64,000 bases of DNA from Candidatus Manganitrophus morganii (GCA_021651055.1 JAJHOH010000001.1:2914001-2978000); one strand, 5' to 3'. Positions 28,962 through 37,449 are shown, numbered from the stretch's first letter. The notes: generated by a model not told the origin, from the letters alone. Program-made: numbers and translations.

Positions 28962-30521
28962 TTACTCTTTTTTCCCGAAATAGTCCACAATCGATTCGGC
29001 CAGAGCGGAAAGGGTATACTCGCCCGGAATGATATCGACCTTCAATCCGAACTCCCGCGCCGTCTCCGCCGTGATCGGCCCGATGCAGGCGACGGCGCTC
29101 CCGGTCAGCCATGATTGCCGCTGCGGGCCGAGGATCTCCATGAAATTGCGAAGGGTGGACGAGCTGGCGAAGGTGATCAGATCGACACCCTTAGCACGAA
29201 GAATGGTCTCCAGGATCGCGGGATCAGGCGTAGGCCGGACCGACTGGTACACCGGAACGACATCGACCTTCCCCCCCTTTTTCTGAATCTCCTCCGGCAG
29301 GATCTCTCGTGCCTCTAGGGCACGGGGGATGAGAAAGCGCTTTCCGGCAATCCCCCGTCCTTCCAGCGCTTGAAGCACCCCTTCGGCTTTAAATTCGGAC
29401 GGAACCAGATCAACCTGCAGGCCCCACGCCTCCACCTCCTCCGCCGTTCGCGGGCCGATGGCGCAGAGCGAAATTCCTTTTAATAGCCGGAGATCTTTTC
29501 GAAGGGTCGCGAGCCGTTTTCGGAACGATTGCACCCCATTGACCGAGGTGAAAATGAGCCAATGGTAATGTTCGATCCGTTCGATGGCGGCATCCGCTTC
29601 GACCCAGCTTGGCGGCGGCGCGATCTCAAGGGTTGGAAAGGAGACCGCCTCCGCCCCATAAGAAGAAAGAAGATCGATGAACTCCGGCGCCTGTTCTTTG
29701 GCGCGGGTGACGATGATCCGTTTTCCAAAAAGCGGTTTTGATTCGAACCAATTGAGCCGGTTTCGAAGCGAGACCACTTCGCCGATCACCATCACCACCG
29801 GCGGCTTCATCCCCTCGGCGGCGACTTTTTCGACGATATCCTCGAGCCGGCCGGTCAAGGTCTTCTGAAAGGGGTGGGTCCCCCACCGGATCAGGGCGAT
29901 CGGCGTCTTCGGGTCTTTCCCATGCCGGACCAGCTCCGAGACGATTCCGGCGAGGTTCCCCATTCCCATCAGGAAGACGAGGGTGTCGGGTCCGCCGGCG
30001 AGCTTGGCCCAGTCGACGAGACTTCCCTCTTTGGCGGGATCCTCGTGGCCGGTGACGAAAGCAACGGTGGACGCTTTGTCGCGGTGGGTCAGCGGAATGC
30101 CGGCATAGGTCGGAACGCTAATGGCGGAAGTGACGCCGGGGACCACTTCAAACGGAATTCCCGCCGCAACCAACGCTTCCGCCTCTTCTCCACCTCGACC
30201 GAAGATAAAAGGGTCTCCCCCTTTCAGCCGAACGACCGATTTTCCGGCCTTCGCTGCCGCAATCATCAGGTGATCGATATGCTCTTGATGAAGGGAGCTT
30301 CGCGAGCCCCCTTTTTTCCCGACGTAGACCTTCTCCGCCCCCTCTTTTGCGAATTCGAGCAGCTTCGGGTTGGCGAGGTAATCGTAGATGATGACATCCG
30401 CCTCGGCCAGCAGCTCTTTGCCGCGGAGGGTGATCAGCTTTGGGTCGCCCGGGCCTGCGCCGACCAGGTAGACGGTTCCGGTCTTTTTGTTGGAGGGATG
30501 TTGTCCCACGTTGTTTCCCAA
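28962..30521 (-). CDS. cobA-hemD: Fused uroporphyrinogen-III C-methyltransferase / uroporphyrinogen-III synthase
   Basis: The 519-aa fusion makes uroporphyrinogen III and also methylates it toward siroheme or cobalamin. The N-terminal SUMT domain (about 15-255) has TVYLVGAGPGDPKLIT, VVRLKGGDPFIFGRGGEE and VTSAISVPTYAGIPLTHR. The C-terminal HemD domain (about 265-515) begins FGKRIIVTRAKEQAPEF and has LIFTSVNGVQSF and ITFASSSTLRNF. Such fusions are common in Firmicutes and Nitrospirae-like groups. The start is TTG at 30521, with GTG at codon 5 possible. It follows hemC by 9 nt. Confidence 0.95.
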   Translation of the reverse strand: MGNNVGQHPSNKKTGTVYLVGAGPGDPKLITLRGKELLAEADVIIYDYLANPKLLEFAKEGAEKVYVGKKGGSRSSLHQEHIDHLMIAAAKAGKSVVRLKGGDPFIFGRGGEEAEALVAAGIPFEVVPGVTSAISVPTYAGIPLTHRDKASTVAFVTGHEDPAKEGSLVDWAKLAGGPDTLVFLMGMGNLAGIVSELVRHGKDPKTPIALIRWGTHPFQKTLTGRLEDIVEKVAAEGMKPPVVMVIGEVVSLRNRLNWFESKPLFGKRIIVTRAKEQAPEFIDLLSSYGAEAVSFPTLEIAPPPSWVEADAAIERIEHYHWLIFTSVNGVQSFRKRLATLRKDLRLLKGISLCAIGPRTAEEVEAWGLQVDLVPSEFKAEGVLQALEGRGIAGKRFLIPRALEAREILPEEIQKKGGKVDVVPVYQSVRPTPDPAILETILRAKGVDLITFASSSTLRNFMEILGPQRQSWLTGSAVACIGPITAETAREFGLKVDIIPGEYTLSALAESIVDYFGKKE

Positions 30522-30530
30522 TCGATTGTG

Positions 30531-31481
30531 TCAGGGTGTTCCGGGCGCCGGCGGTCTTCCCCCTTCATAAACCGCTTTGAGGATTTTATCCGCACCCTTG
30601 GACAGGAGCGATTCGGCGACCTGCGCCCCCAGCCGGGCCGCCTCGGAAATCGGCGCCCGTTGCCGCTCCCGGAGAACCTCCCGTCCGTCCAGCGTGGCGA
30701 CCCGTCCTTCGAGGGTGATCTCTTCCCCAGAGAGGGTGGCATAACCTGCAATCGGGACCTGACAGCCCCCCTCCAACCGGATCAAGAGGGCCCGCTCGGC
30801 GGTGACCGTGCAGGCGGTTTCCGGATCGTTCAAAAAAGCGATCTGTTGATTGACCTCCCGGTCCTCTCGTCGGCACTCGATTCCCAACGCCCCCTGTCCG
30901 ATCGCCGGAAGGCTGATCTCGGTTGAGAGATACTCCGTGATCCGATCGTTCCATCCCATCCGGTGAAGACCGGCGGCGGCGAGGATGATCGCTTCGAACT
31001 CCCCCTCGGCCACTTTGCGCAGGCGGGTGTCGAGATTCCCGCGGAGCATGGCGAAGTCGAGATCGGAGCGATAGGCCCAGAGCTGCGCCTGGCGTCGAAG
31101 AGAACTGGTCCCGATCTTCGCCCCGGAGGGGAGGTCGGCCAAGCGAAGCCCCCGATGACTGATCAAGGCGTCCCGCGGGTCTTCCCGTTTGGGGATGGCT
31201 GCCAGGTGGAGCGGCTCGGGGAGTTCGCTCGGAACGTCCTTCATGCTGTGGACGGCCAGATCGATTTCGTTTCGCAGGAGCGCCTCCTCGATCTCTTTGA
31301 CGAAGAGTCCCTTCCCCCCCACTTTGGCGAGGGGGACGTCGAGGATTTTATCGCCGGTGGTTTTGATCTTTACGATCTCGACCTGAAATCCCTTCTGCTC
31401 GAGCTGGCTTTTCACCCAATTCGCCTGCCAGAGCGCCAACTGGCTCCCGCGGCTCCCGATTTTTAAAACGCTCTTCGCCAT
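30531..31481 (-). CDS. hemC: Hydroxymethylbilane synthase (porphobilinogen deaminase)
   Basis: HemC polymerises four porphobilinogens into hydroxymethylbilane on a covalent dipyrromethane cofactor. The 316-aa protein has KIGSRGSQLALWQANWV, VHSMKDVPSELP, GTSSLRRQAQL and the cofactor-attachment Cys in LEGGCQVPIAGYA near residue 237. It lies 3 nt after the propeller lipoprotein gene and 9 nt before cobA-hemD, as part of the heme operon. Confidence 0.98.
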   Translation of the reverse strand: MAKSVLKIGSRGSQLALWQANWVKSQLEQKGFQVEIVKIKTTGDKILDVPLAKVGGKGLFVKEIEEALLRNEIDLAVHSMKDVPSELPEPLHLAAIPKREDPRDALISHRGLRLADLPSGAKIGTSSLRRQAQLWAYRSDLDFAMLRGNLDTRLRKVAEGEFEAIILAAAGLHRMGWNDRITEYLSTEISLPAIGQGALGIECRREDREVNQQIAFLNDPETACTVTAERALLIRLEGGCQVPIAGYATLSGEEITLEGRVATLDGREVLRERQRAPISEAARLGAQVAESLLSKGADKILKAVYEGGRPPAPGTP

Positions 31482-31484
31482 TGT

Positions 31485-32699
31485 CTAATTCATTCTCCCC
31501 TGCATTCTCGGTATCCACTCATCGACCCCCCCCTTTTCTCCCAGCCAGAGGTGCCGGTCGGCATCGATGGCGATCGCATAAACATGTTCGTTCGTCAGCC
31601 CCTCGCGGGGGGTGAGGTTCATCCACTGCCGGCCGTCGAAGCGGGAGACGCCGTGGTTGGTCCCGAACCAGATCGCTCCGTCGGCCGGATCGACCGTGAT
31701 CGCGTAAACGATGTTGCCGGCGAGACCGTCATCCGTTGTGTAGTTCTTCCAGGTCGCGCCGTCGAAACGGGCGGCGCCCCCTCCCCACGTCCCGAACCAT
31801 TTGTTCCCGTCGCGGTCGATTGCCATCGAGAAGACATAATTTTCATTGTAGGTTTCGTTGCCGCCCGGATCGAGGATCGAGAGGTCGTGCCGGTGTTTGT
31901 AGTCATCCATCTCCGATTTGGAGAGGGTGCCGAAACCGGTGTTCTCGCTCCGGGTCAGTCCCAGCTTATTCGGCGCCCCGAGACCGTCCTCGTGCCGCCA
32001 GCTCTTCCAATTTCCTTGCGGGTCGAGGCGGCTGACCCCTCCCTCCGTGCCGAACCAGACCGACTGGTCCCGATCGATCGCCAGCGCATAGACCCATCGG
32101 TCGGCCAAACCGTCTTCGGTGTTGTAATTTTTGAACGTGGTTCCATCAAACCGGCTGACCCCGTTCCAGGTGGCGATCCAGGTCGTCCCGTCCGCGGCGA
32201 AGTCGATTCCGTAGACCCAGAAGTCGGCGAGGCCGTCGGAGGGAAGGTAGGTCTTCCAATCTTTCCCGTCAAAGCGGCTGATCCCCCCATTATTGGTTCC
32301 GAACCAGTGAACCCCTCTCGGGTCTTTCTTCATCGTGAAGATATAGGGGCTCTTCAATCCATCCGCCATCGTGTAGGTTCCAAGGGCTTCTCCTGTGCGT
32401 CGAGCGACCTTGATGATCCCTTCGGAGGTCCCGACCCAGAGAAAGTCACCGTCCGCCATAAGCGAGCGGACGTAACTTCCTTCACCGGTGCTGAAACTCC
32501 CCGTCAAAAGGTAGGGGCCGCCCCTTCCATGCGGCGGGACTCCCGGAGGAAACGACGGAGCGACTTTCCGCTCTTCCGTAACAGGGGCCGCCTGCGGAAG
32601 AGTCGGTTTTGGGTTGACCTGATTGGGATCGCGTCGACAGCTGATAAGGGAGAGAATCAGAAAGGCCAGCAACAGGGGAAGTCCGATGCCCCGGTTCAT
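31485..32699 (-). CDS. Beta-propeller (two-component-regulator propeller repeat) lipoprotein
   Basis: The 404-aa precursor has a lipoprotein signal (LAFLILSLISC, Cys near 21), a Pro-rich linker and about six repeats of the form WFGT-GGISRFDG-W-Y--DGLA--VYAIAID. These match the Reg_prop repeats normally found on the periplasmic side of hybrid sensor kinases (HTCS). No membrane, kinase or DNA-binding part is present, so this is a free lipid-anchored propeller, probably at the outer or inner membrane. The 5' end overlaps the hemA stop by 1 nt and hemC follows after 3 nt, so it is embedded in the heme operon. A ligand is unknown. Confidence 0.88.
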   Translation of the reverse strand: MNRGIGLPLLLAFLILSLISCRRDPNQVNPKPTLPQAAPVTEERKVAPSFPPGVPPHGRGGPYLLTGSFSTGEGSYVRSLMADGDFLWVGTSEGIIKVARRTGEALGTYTMADGLKSPYIFTMKKDPRGVHWFGTNNGGISRFDGKDWKTYLPSDGLADFWVYGIDFAADGTTWIATWNGVSRFDGTTFKNYNTEDGLADRWVYALAIDRDQSVWFGTEGGVSRLDPQGNWKSWRHEDGLGAPNKLGLTRSENTGFGTLSKSEMDDYKHRHDLSILDPGGNETYNENYVFSMAIDRDGNKWFGTWGGGAARFDGATWKNYTTDDGLAGNIVYAITVDPADGAIWFGTNHGVSRFDGRQWMNLTPREGLTNEHVYAIAIDADRHLWLGEKGGVDEWIPRMQGRMN

Positions 32700-34018
32700 T
32701 ACAACGGTTCCTCGGGGGGGACCTTCTTCTCCTCATCGAGCTTGGAGAGGACCTCCTCGAGATGGAAGAGCCTTCGGGTCGCCTCCAGAATCATGTTGCC
32801 ATTGGTCGAGTGGGCCTCTTCCTTCAACACGGTCAGAGGGCTGTGGAGGAGCTTGTTGACGATCGAGCTGGTGAGGCTCTCCAGCATCTCTCGTTGGGCC
32901 GGGGTCAACGGTCCGAGCTTTCCGACGATTTTTTCGATCTCCGCTTTGCGGATCTCTTCGGCCCGATCTCTTAAGGCGACGATCATCGGAACGGCATCGA
33001 GCGACTTGAACCAGCGGGAGAAGCGCTCGATCTCCTCGTCGATGATCTGATCCGCCTTGAGCGCTTCCTGCTCCCGGGCGCGAAGATTGGTCTCCACCGC
33101 CAGCTGCAGATCGTCGATATCGTAGAGAAAGACGTTGTCGAGTTTGTTGATCGCCGGGTCGATGTTCCTCGGCACGGAGATATCGATGAAGAAGATCGGC
33201 CGGTTCTGGCGGATGGCGATCACCTTCGAGACCTCTTCAACCCCGATTAAGTAGTGCGGGGCGCCGGTGGAACAGAGAACAATATCCGATTCGGCCATTT
33301 GCGCCACGAAATCTTCGAACTTCACCGGGACGCCGTTGAACTCTTTCGCCAGCTCCAGCGAGCGCTCGTAGCTCCGGTTTGCGATGGCGACCGACTGGAC
33401 GCCGTTGCCGACGAAGTGGCGCGCCGCCAGCTCGGCCATCTCGCCGGCCCCGAGCAGAAGGGCCGATTTTCGGTCGAGCTTTCCGAAAATTTTTCTCGCC
33501 AGCTCGACCGCCGCGAAGCTGATGGAGACGGCATTCTCGGCGATCTTCGTTTCGGTCCGGACCCGTTTCGCCACCGAGATCGCCTTTTTGAAAACCTTGT
33601 TCAGAACGACCCCGGTAGTCTTATGGAGGATCGCTTGATCGAACGCATCTTTGATCTGGCCCAAGATTTGAGGCTCTCCGATGATCATCGAATCGAGGCT
33701 GGAGGCGACGCGGAAGAGGTGGCGAAGACCGTCCCCGGCGGCATACATGTAGAGGCAAGGGGTGAGGACGTCGGGCGAAATGCCCGGCTGGTAATGGATT
33801 AGGAAATTTTTGATCGCTTCGAAACCCTTCGTTGTCTCCTTGACCATGGCGCAGACTTCCACCCGATTACAGGTGGATAAGATCAAACCTTCCTCGATGA
33901 CGGGATTCGACTTCAGTCGATAGAGAGCCTCTCCGATCTGTTTTTCGGAGATCGAAAAGCGCTCCCGAATTTCAACCGGCGCGGTGCGATGGTTGAGACC
34001 GACGATCACGATATTCAT
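32699..34018 (-). CDS. hemA: Glutamyl-tRNA reductase
   Basis: HemA makes glutamate-1-semialdehyde from Glu-tRNA, the first committed step of C5-pathway heme synthesis. The 439-aa product has GLNHRTAPVEIRE, the catalytic Cys in LSTCNRVEVCAM near residue 50, and SLDSMIIGEPQILGQIK. The NADPH domain reads ALLLGAGEMAELAARHF, and the C-terminal dimerisation helix is present. Length is typical. It lies 59 nt after the hemX-like gene and overlaps the lipoprotein by 1 nt. hemL is not in the window. Confidence 0.98.
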   Translation of the reverse strand: MNIVIVGLNHRTAPVEIRERFSISEKQIGEALYRLKSNPVIEEGLILSTCNRVEVCAMVKETTKGFEAIKNFLIHYQPGISPDVLTPCLYMYAAGDGLRHLFRVASSLDSMIIGEPQILGQIKDAFDQAILHKTTGVVLNKVFKKAISVAKRVRTETKIAENAVSISFAAVELARKIFGKLDRKSALLLGAGEMAELAARHFVGNGVQSVAIANRSYERSLELAKEFNGVPVKFEDFVAQMAESDIVLCSTGAPHYLIGVEEVSKVIAIRQNRPIFFIDISVPRNIDPAINKLDNVFLYDIDDLQLAVETNLRAREQEALKADQIIDEEIERFSRWFKSLDAVPMIVALRDRAEEIRKAEIEKIVGKLGPLTPAQREMLESLTSSIVNKLLHSPLTVLKEEAHSTNGNMILEATRRLFHLEEVLSKLDEEKKVPPEEPL

Positions 34019-34077
34019 GACGTTTTCTTCCGTTGCGCCATCTTCAAAACATCAGACCCAAAGCGATCAGAGGCGGT

Positions 34078-34944
34078 TTAAGCCAGGGTGACGAAAATAA
34101 AAACGACCCCCACAAAGCCGATGATGGCGAGGTGGGCCGCTTTCTTCGCCCTCCATCCAATCGTAATCCGGCCATGGAGGACCATCAAGTAAAAAAGCCA
34201 GGTTCCCAAAGAAAGCGCCTGTTTTGGATTGTTCTGGATCCAAAACGAACCGATCGAATACTGCGCCCAGAGCGCTCCCGAAATAATGCCGAGGGTCAGA
34301 AGCGGAAATCCGAGCAGGATGGCTTTCTTGTTCCACTCGTCGAGCAGATCGAGGGAGGGGAGCTTATAATAAAGCGGACTGAATTGTTTCGATTTTAGGA
34401 AACTTTCCTGGAGAAGATACATAATTCCGGCAATGAATGCAATCGCGAAGGCGACGATGCCGAGCAGGGAGAGGGTTGTATGGATGCCGAACCAGATGGT
34501 CTTCAGCGTCGGGTCGAGGGTGCGGATTTCATCCGGAAGGGCCGCCGCCGAGACCAGGGAGAGAAAGGCGAGCGGGAGAATAAAAGATCCGAGGATGTCA
34601 ATTCCGTAACGGAACTCCACCAGGAAAAAAGCGAGCACGATCGCCCAGGAAAAAAAAGAGATGGCTTCATGGAGGTTGGTAAAGGGGATATACCCGGCTT
34701 CTCTGATTTGGGCGACCAGGGCAAGGGTGTGGAAGATAAATCCGGCGCCGGTCACCACGACGGCTAGCTTTTGACTCCAAGAGGAATCGGCAAACGATCC
34801 GGTCGACGAATCGGTTTCCGAGTTTCCGAAAATCGGTTTTTTGGGGAGGCGTTCTCCCTTCCGACCCCAGAGGTTAAGCAAGAAAAAGGTGGTGCCGAGG
34901 AAATAAAAAAGGAGGGTGACTTTAAAAAATAAAACATTTAGCAT
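34078..34944 (-). CDS. HemX/CcsA-like cytochrome c assembly membrane protein
   Basis: The 288-aa polytopic protein with about eight membrane segments belongs to the CcsA/HemX (cytochrome_C_asm) family. In true heme handlers a WxWDPKE-type motif follows GxLWA; here the stretch is GALWAQYSIGSFWIQNNPKQALSL, so the Trp/Asp-rich heme-binding core is replaced. This pattern and its position directly upstream of hemA match HemX, a membrane protein tied to HemA level in Bacillus. It is the first gene after a consensus promoter at 34974-35002. A cytochrome c synthase role is less likely. Confidence 0.75.
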   Translation of the reverse strand: MLNVLFFKVTLLFYFLGTTFFLLNLWGRKGERLPKKPIFGNSETDSSTGSFADSSWSQKLAVVVTGAGFIFHTLALVAQIREAGYIPFTNLHEAISFFSWAIVLAFFLVEFRYGIDILGSFILPLAFLSLVSAAALPDEIRTLDPTLKTIWFGIHTTLSLLGIVAFAIAFIAGIMYLLQESFLKSKQFSPLYYKLPSLDLLDEWNKKAILLGFPLLTLGIISGALWAQYSIGSFWIQNNPKQALSLGTWLFYLMVLHGRITIGWRAKKAAHLAIIGFVGVVFIFVTLA

Positions 34945-34973
34945 CGAAATCAGATTCGCTTTAAGGGTGACAC

Positions 34974-35002
34974 ATTATAGCCGTTGGTCAAAAGGGTGTC
35001 AA
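34974..35002 (-). promoter_or_regulatory. Consensus sigma70 promoter for the heme operon
   Basis: On the minus strand TTGACA (35002-34997) and TATAAT (34979-34974) are separated by exactly 17 nt, a full match to the sigma70 consensus. It lies about 30 nt upstream of the hemX-like gene and diverges from the promoter of the plus-strand nuclease gene. Confidence 0.85.
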
Positions 35003-35057
35003 GCTTAATTCCAAGAGAGAACAAGGGTTTGTGGGGCCGATCGATCGGGGTTGTTCG

Positions 35058-35087
35058 TTGACAAAGAATCGGTGAAAGTGATAGATT
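35058..35087 (+). promoter_or_regulatory. Probable sigma70 promoter for first bifunctional nuclease gene
   Basis: TTGACA at 35058-35063 and TAGATT at 35082-35087 are 18 nt apart, 40 nt ahead of the ATG at 35128. It lies back to back with the heme-operon promoter, with 55 nt between the two -35 boxes. Confidence 0.6.
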
Positions 35088-35127
35088 TAAAATAAATCTT
35101 TCGGTAATGATGGGAAGGACATCAATC

Positions 35128-35583
35128 ATGTTGGTCCAGATGAAGGTGCGGGGTCTCATGTTTGACCCCTATAATAATGCCTATATTATTATTCTTCGAG
35201 ACGAAGAGAATACCGAAGTCTTGCCGATTTGGGTCGGAAAGCCGGAGGCCAACGCCATCAGCCTGGCGCTGGAAGGGGTGTTTACCCCCCGACCGATGAC
35301 CCACGACCTCATCAAAAACGTCTTGGATTCCCTCGATGCGAAGGTCATTAGTATCGTTGTAACCGATCTAAAAGACAACACCTATTTTTCGAAAATTCAT
35401 CTCATGTACGGCGATTCTGAATTCACCATCGACTCCCGGCCCAGCGATGCTATTGCCCTGGCGCTTCGCGTCGACGCCCCGATCTTTGCGACCGAAGGGG
35501 TCATCAAAAAGCAGAGCTCCGAGGAATTGGACCGCTGGCTGGAGAATCTCCGGCCTGAAGATTTCGGGAAGTACGACACCTAA
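35128..35583 (+). CDS. Bifunctional nuclease (BFN, DUF151) family protein, copy 1
   Basis: The 151-aa single-domain protein carries the BFN signature: ILRDEENTEVLPIWVGKPEANAI, then SRPSDAIALALRVDAPIF. Some family members show DNase and RNase activity; in many bacteria the function is unknown. ATG at 35128 was chosen because GGGAAGGA lies about 9 nt upstream and the protein then starts MLVQMKVRG; an ATG at 35107 gives seven extra residues. The end EDFGKYDT matches the ending of the second copy. It is first in a four-gene cluster with an MPN protein, a lipoprotein and a BFN paralog. Confidence 0.9.
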   Translation: MLVQMKVRGLMFDPYNNAYIIILRDEENTEVLPIWVGKPEANAISLALEGVFTPRPMTHDLIKNVLDSLDAKVISIVVTDLKDNTYFSKIHLMYGDSEFTIDSRPSDAIALALRVDAPIFATEGVIKKQSSEELDRWLENLRPEDFGKYDT

Positions 35584-35666
35584 GCGGGCGGCATCGATCT
35601 CCTATCAAAATCAAATTGATGATCGTATAAAGAGTGGTATGATGATCAGCGGAAGAGGGGGGAAAG

Positions 35667-36197
35667 GTGCAGGTCTATCTCAACGAAAATGTCTTCATCG
35701 GTTTAATCCTCTCTGCCGTGGAAGTGTACAAGAAAGAATGCTTCGGTCTCCTCTTGGGTTATCGTAACCCCGATAAGTTCATTGTCGAGCATGCGATCCC
35801 CTATCAAAGTGTCAAGCGGGGCCATAGCTGGACGGAGCTGCGGCCTGAAAAGTGGCGGATCATTACGGAGGTCCTGAAGAATTTTCCGAAATTGGATGTC
35901 ATCGGGGACTTTCATTCTCATACAATGTACCGCGATATCCGGGCGCATGTTACCCTTAGCTCGGAGGATATTCAATATATGGCCGATGATGATCTTCAGA
36001 TCGTCATCGCAATCAACGAGAACAAGCGGTCGCGGTCAAGACTTTTCCAGTTCGATCATACGGTCTCGGGCTCGCTCGATAAATATCAGTTTAAGATTGC
36101 AGCTTATTATTTCGAAAACGGCCGCAAGAATGGGAACAACCGTCCCAGACTCGCGGAAATATCGGGCCCTCTCTCTACAAGAATAGAGCGGTTATAA
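35667..36197 (+). CDS. JAB/MPN (JAMM) domain protein
   Basis: The 176-aa protein shows a JAMM-type metal motif: DFHSHT (HxH) followed by SSED (SxxD), with an upstream acidic residue in KKECFGLLLG as the possible catalytic Glu. The spacing between HxH and SxxD is longer than the usual seven residues, so activity as a zinc isopeptidase is uncertain. Prokaryotic JAMM proteins cleave isopeptide bonds to Ub-like or sulfur-carrier proteins; no such carrier is visible nearby. GTG at 35667 follows GGGGGGAAAG. It lies between the first BFN gene and the lipoprotein gene and may be co-transcribed. Confidence 0.75.
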   Translation: MQVYLNENVFIGLILSAVEVYKKECFGLLLGYRNPDKFIVEHAIPYQSVKRGHSWTELRPEKWRIITEVLKNFPKLDVIGDFHSHTMYRDIRAHVTLSSEDIQYMADDDLQIVIAINENKRSRSRLFQFDHTVSGSLDKYQFKIAAYYFENGRKNGNNRPRLAEISGPLSTRIERL

Positions 36198-36227
36198 AGG
36201 AGGCATCGGCTGAAGAATCCTCTCATC

Positions 36228-36821
36228 ATGAAACGGACATCCCTCTTTTTTATTTTTGGTCTTTTATTTTTCGGGTGCGTCGGCATCGACGACCTCTCCC
36301 GGGAGGACTACCGTAGAGGGGTTCTCTATACCAGTAATCTTTCAACGGAAACGATCGCCGTCATGCCGATGATCGGACGGGGGGCGAACCGCGACTATAC
36401 GAAAACGGCGGAGAAGATCTTCTTCCGGGCGCTGACCGAAATGCGGCAGCAAACACAGTTGATTTCTCCCGAAGAGGGGCGAAACAAAATCGAAGCGAAT
36501 CAACTCGGTCCGCTGCTGGAACGGCTGAAGAAGGAGACATCGTTTAAAAAGGTGGCCGAGGAAAAAGATGTCGCCGAGCTGAAGAAAGTCTTCGGGACGC
36601 GCTTTCTCCTGCAGACCGAACTACAGCAGGTAGAGGTGATTGAAGGGGCGACACACGTTCGCCTCCAAGGCCGGTTGTGGGACATCGAAATGGGCGATAT
36701 CATCTGGGAGGGAACGGGGGAGTCGAGAGGGTATCTCTTCCTCTTCTTTCCGCGTGTTCCGGCCAGTTTCGAAAAAGCGGCGGAGGTCGCAAGCCGAGGC
36801 CTCATTAAGCGGCTGCCGTAA
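36228..36821 (+). CDS. Lipoprotein of unknown function (LpoB/CsgG-like architecture)
   Basis: The 197-aa precursor has a signal peptide ending in LLFFGC (Cys near residue 17). The mature part has TIAVMPMIGRGANRDY, then LKKVFGTRFLLQTELQQVEV and VRLQGRLWDIEMGDIIWEGTGESRG, an alpha/beta pattern seen in CsgG/LpoB/GNA1162-type outer-membrane lipoproteins. Assignment is structural guesswork. AAAGGAGG ends 24 nt before the ATG, too far for normal use, but exactly 6 nt before an in-frame CTG at 36210, which would add six residues. Function is unknown; it may be an envelope assembly or cofactor lipoprotein. Confidence 0.75.
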   Translation: MKRTSLFFIFGLLFFGCVGIDDLSREDYRRGVLYTSNLSTETIAVMPMIGRGANRDYTKTAEKIFFRALTEMRQQTQLISPEEGRNKIEANQLGPLLERLKKETSFKKVAEEKDVAELKKVFGTRFLLQTELQQVEVIEGATHVRLQGRLWDIEMGDIIWEGTGESRGYLFLFFPRVPASFEKAAEVASRGLIKRLP

Positions 36822-36891
36822 GCGATCATTCGGAAGGCGCCGGGTTGGCGATGTCGATGAACAAAGAACTCAGGAAGGCAGGGAGTCAGAG

Positions 36892-37374
36892 ATGAATATC
36901 CCACTAAAAGTGCACGCGGTGGTCTCCGATCCGAATACGGAAGCACAGATCGTCATCTTAAAGGATGAACAGAATGTGGAGCTTCTTCCGATTTGGGTTG
37001 GGACGACCGAAGGAAACGCGATCCGATTTGCCCTGGAAGGGATCGTCCCGCAGCGTCCTCTCACACATGATCTTCTGCGAGACCTGTTGACCCATCTGGG
37101 CATTCAGATGGAAAAGATCGTCATTCATGATCTCAACAACAATACCTATTTCGCGACCCTTTATCTGGTGCATCGGCGGACATTGGAGCAAGAAGGAATA
37201 GGGGCCGGAGAGTTTACGATCGATGCCCGACCGAGCGACGCCATTGCGTTGGCGCTTCGCACCGGGGTTCCGATCTATGTCACCGAAGAGGTGCTACGAA
37301 AGAAGTCTTCGGAGAACCTGGACGAGTGGCTTGAGCGGCTTAAACCGAAAGATTTCGGCTCCTACAATGCGTGA
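36892..37374 (+). CDS. Bifunctional nuclease (BFN, DUF151) family protein, copy 2
   Basis: A 160-aa BFN-family protein, paralogous to that at 35128-35583: ILKDEQNVELLPIWVG, RPLTHDLLRDLL, ARPSDAIALALRTGVPIYVTEEV and the ending PKDFGSYNA. It has a short insert (HRRTLEQEGIGAGE) before the second motif. I chose ATG at 36892, which follows GGGAG and starts the conserved strand MNIPLKVHAVV. It is separated from the lipoprotein by 70 nt. Nuclease activity is known for some members but not tested for this one. Confidence 0.9.
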   Translation: MNIPLKVHAVVSDPNTEAQIVILKDEQNVELLPIWVGTTEGNAIRFALEGIVPQRPLTHDLLRDLLTHLGIQMEKIVIHDLNNNTYFATLYLVHRRTLEQEGIGAGEFTIDARPSDAIALALRTGVPIYVTEEVLRKKSSENLDEWLERLKPKDFGSYNA

Positions 37375-37422
37375 AGGGACCCAACGGGTCGTCCCCAATA
37401 CCCCCCGTTTCAATCTTTCCCC

Positions 37423-37449
37423 TTGACAAAAGACCGATCATTGTATAAA
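37423..37449 (+). promoter_or_regulatory. Probable promoter for rplM-rpsI
   Basis: TTGACA at 37423-37428 is followed by TATAAA at 37444-37449 (15-nt spacer) or TAAAAA at 37446 (17 nt), about 40 nt ahead of the rplM ATG. Confidence 0.55.

Noticed and set aside
37375-37410. Weak GGGACC/GGTCGTCCC pairing after the second BFN gene as a terminator
   Set aside because: The stem has bulges and no T-run follows.
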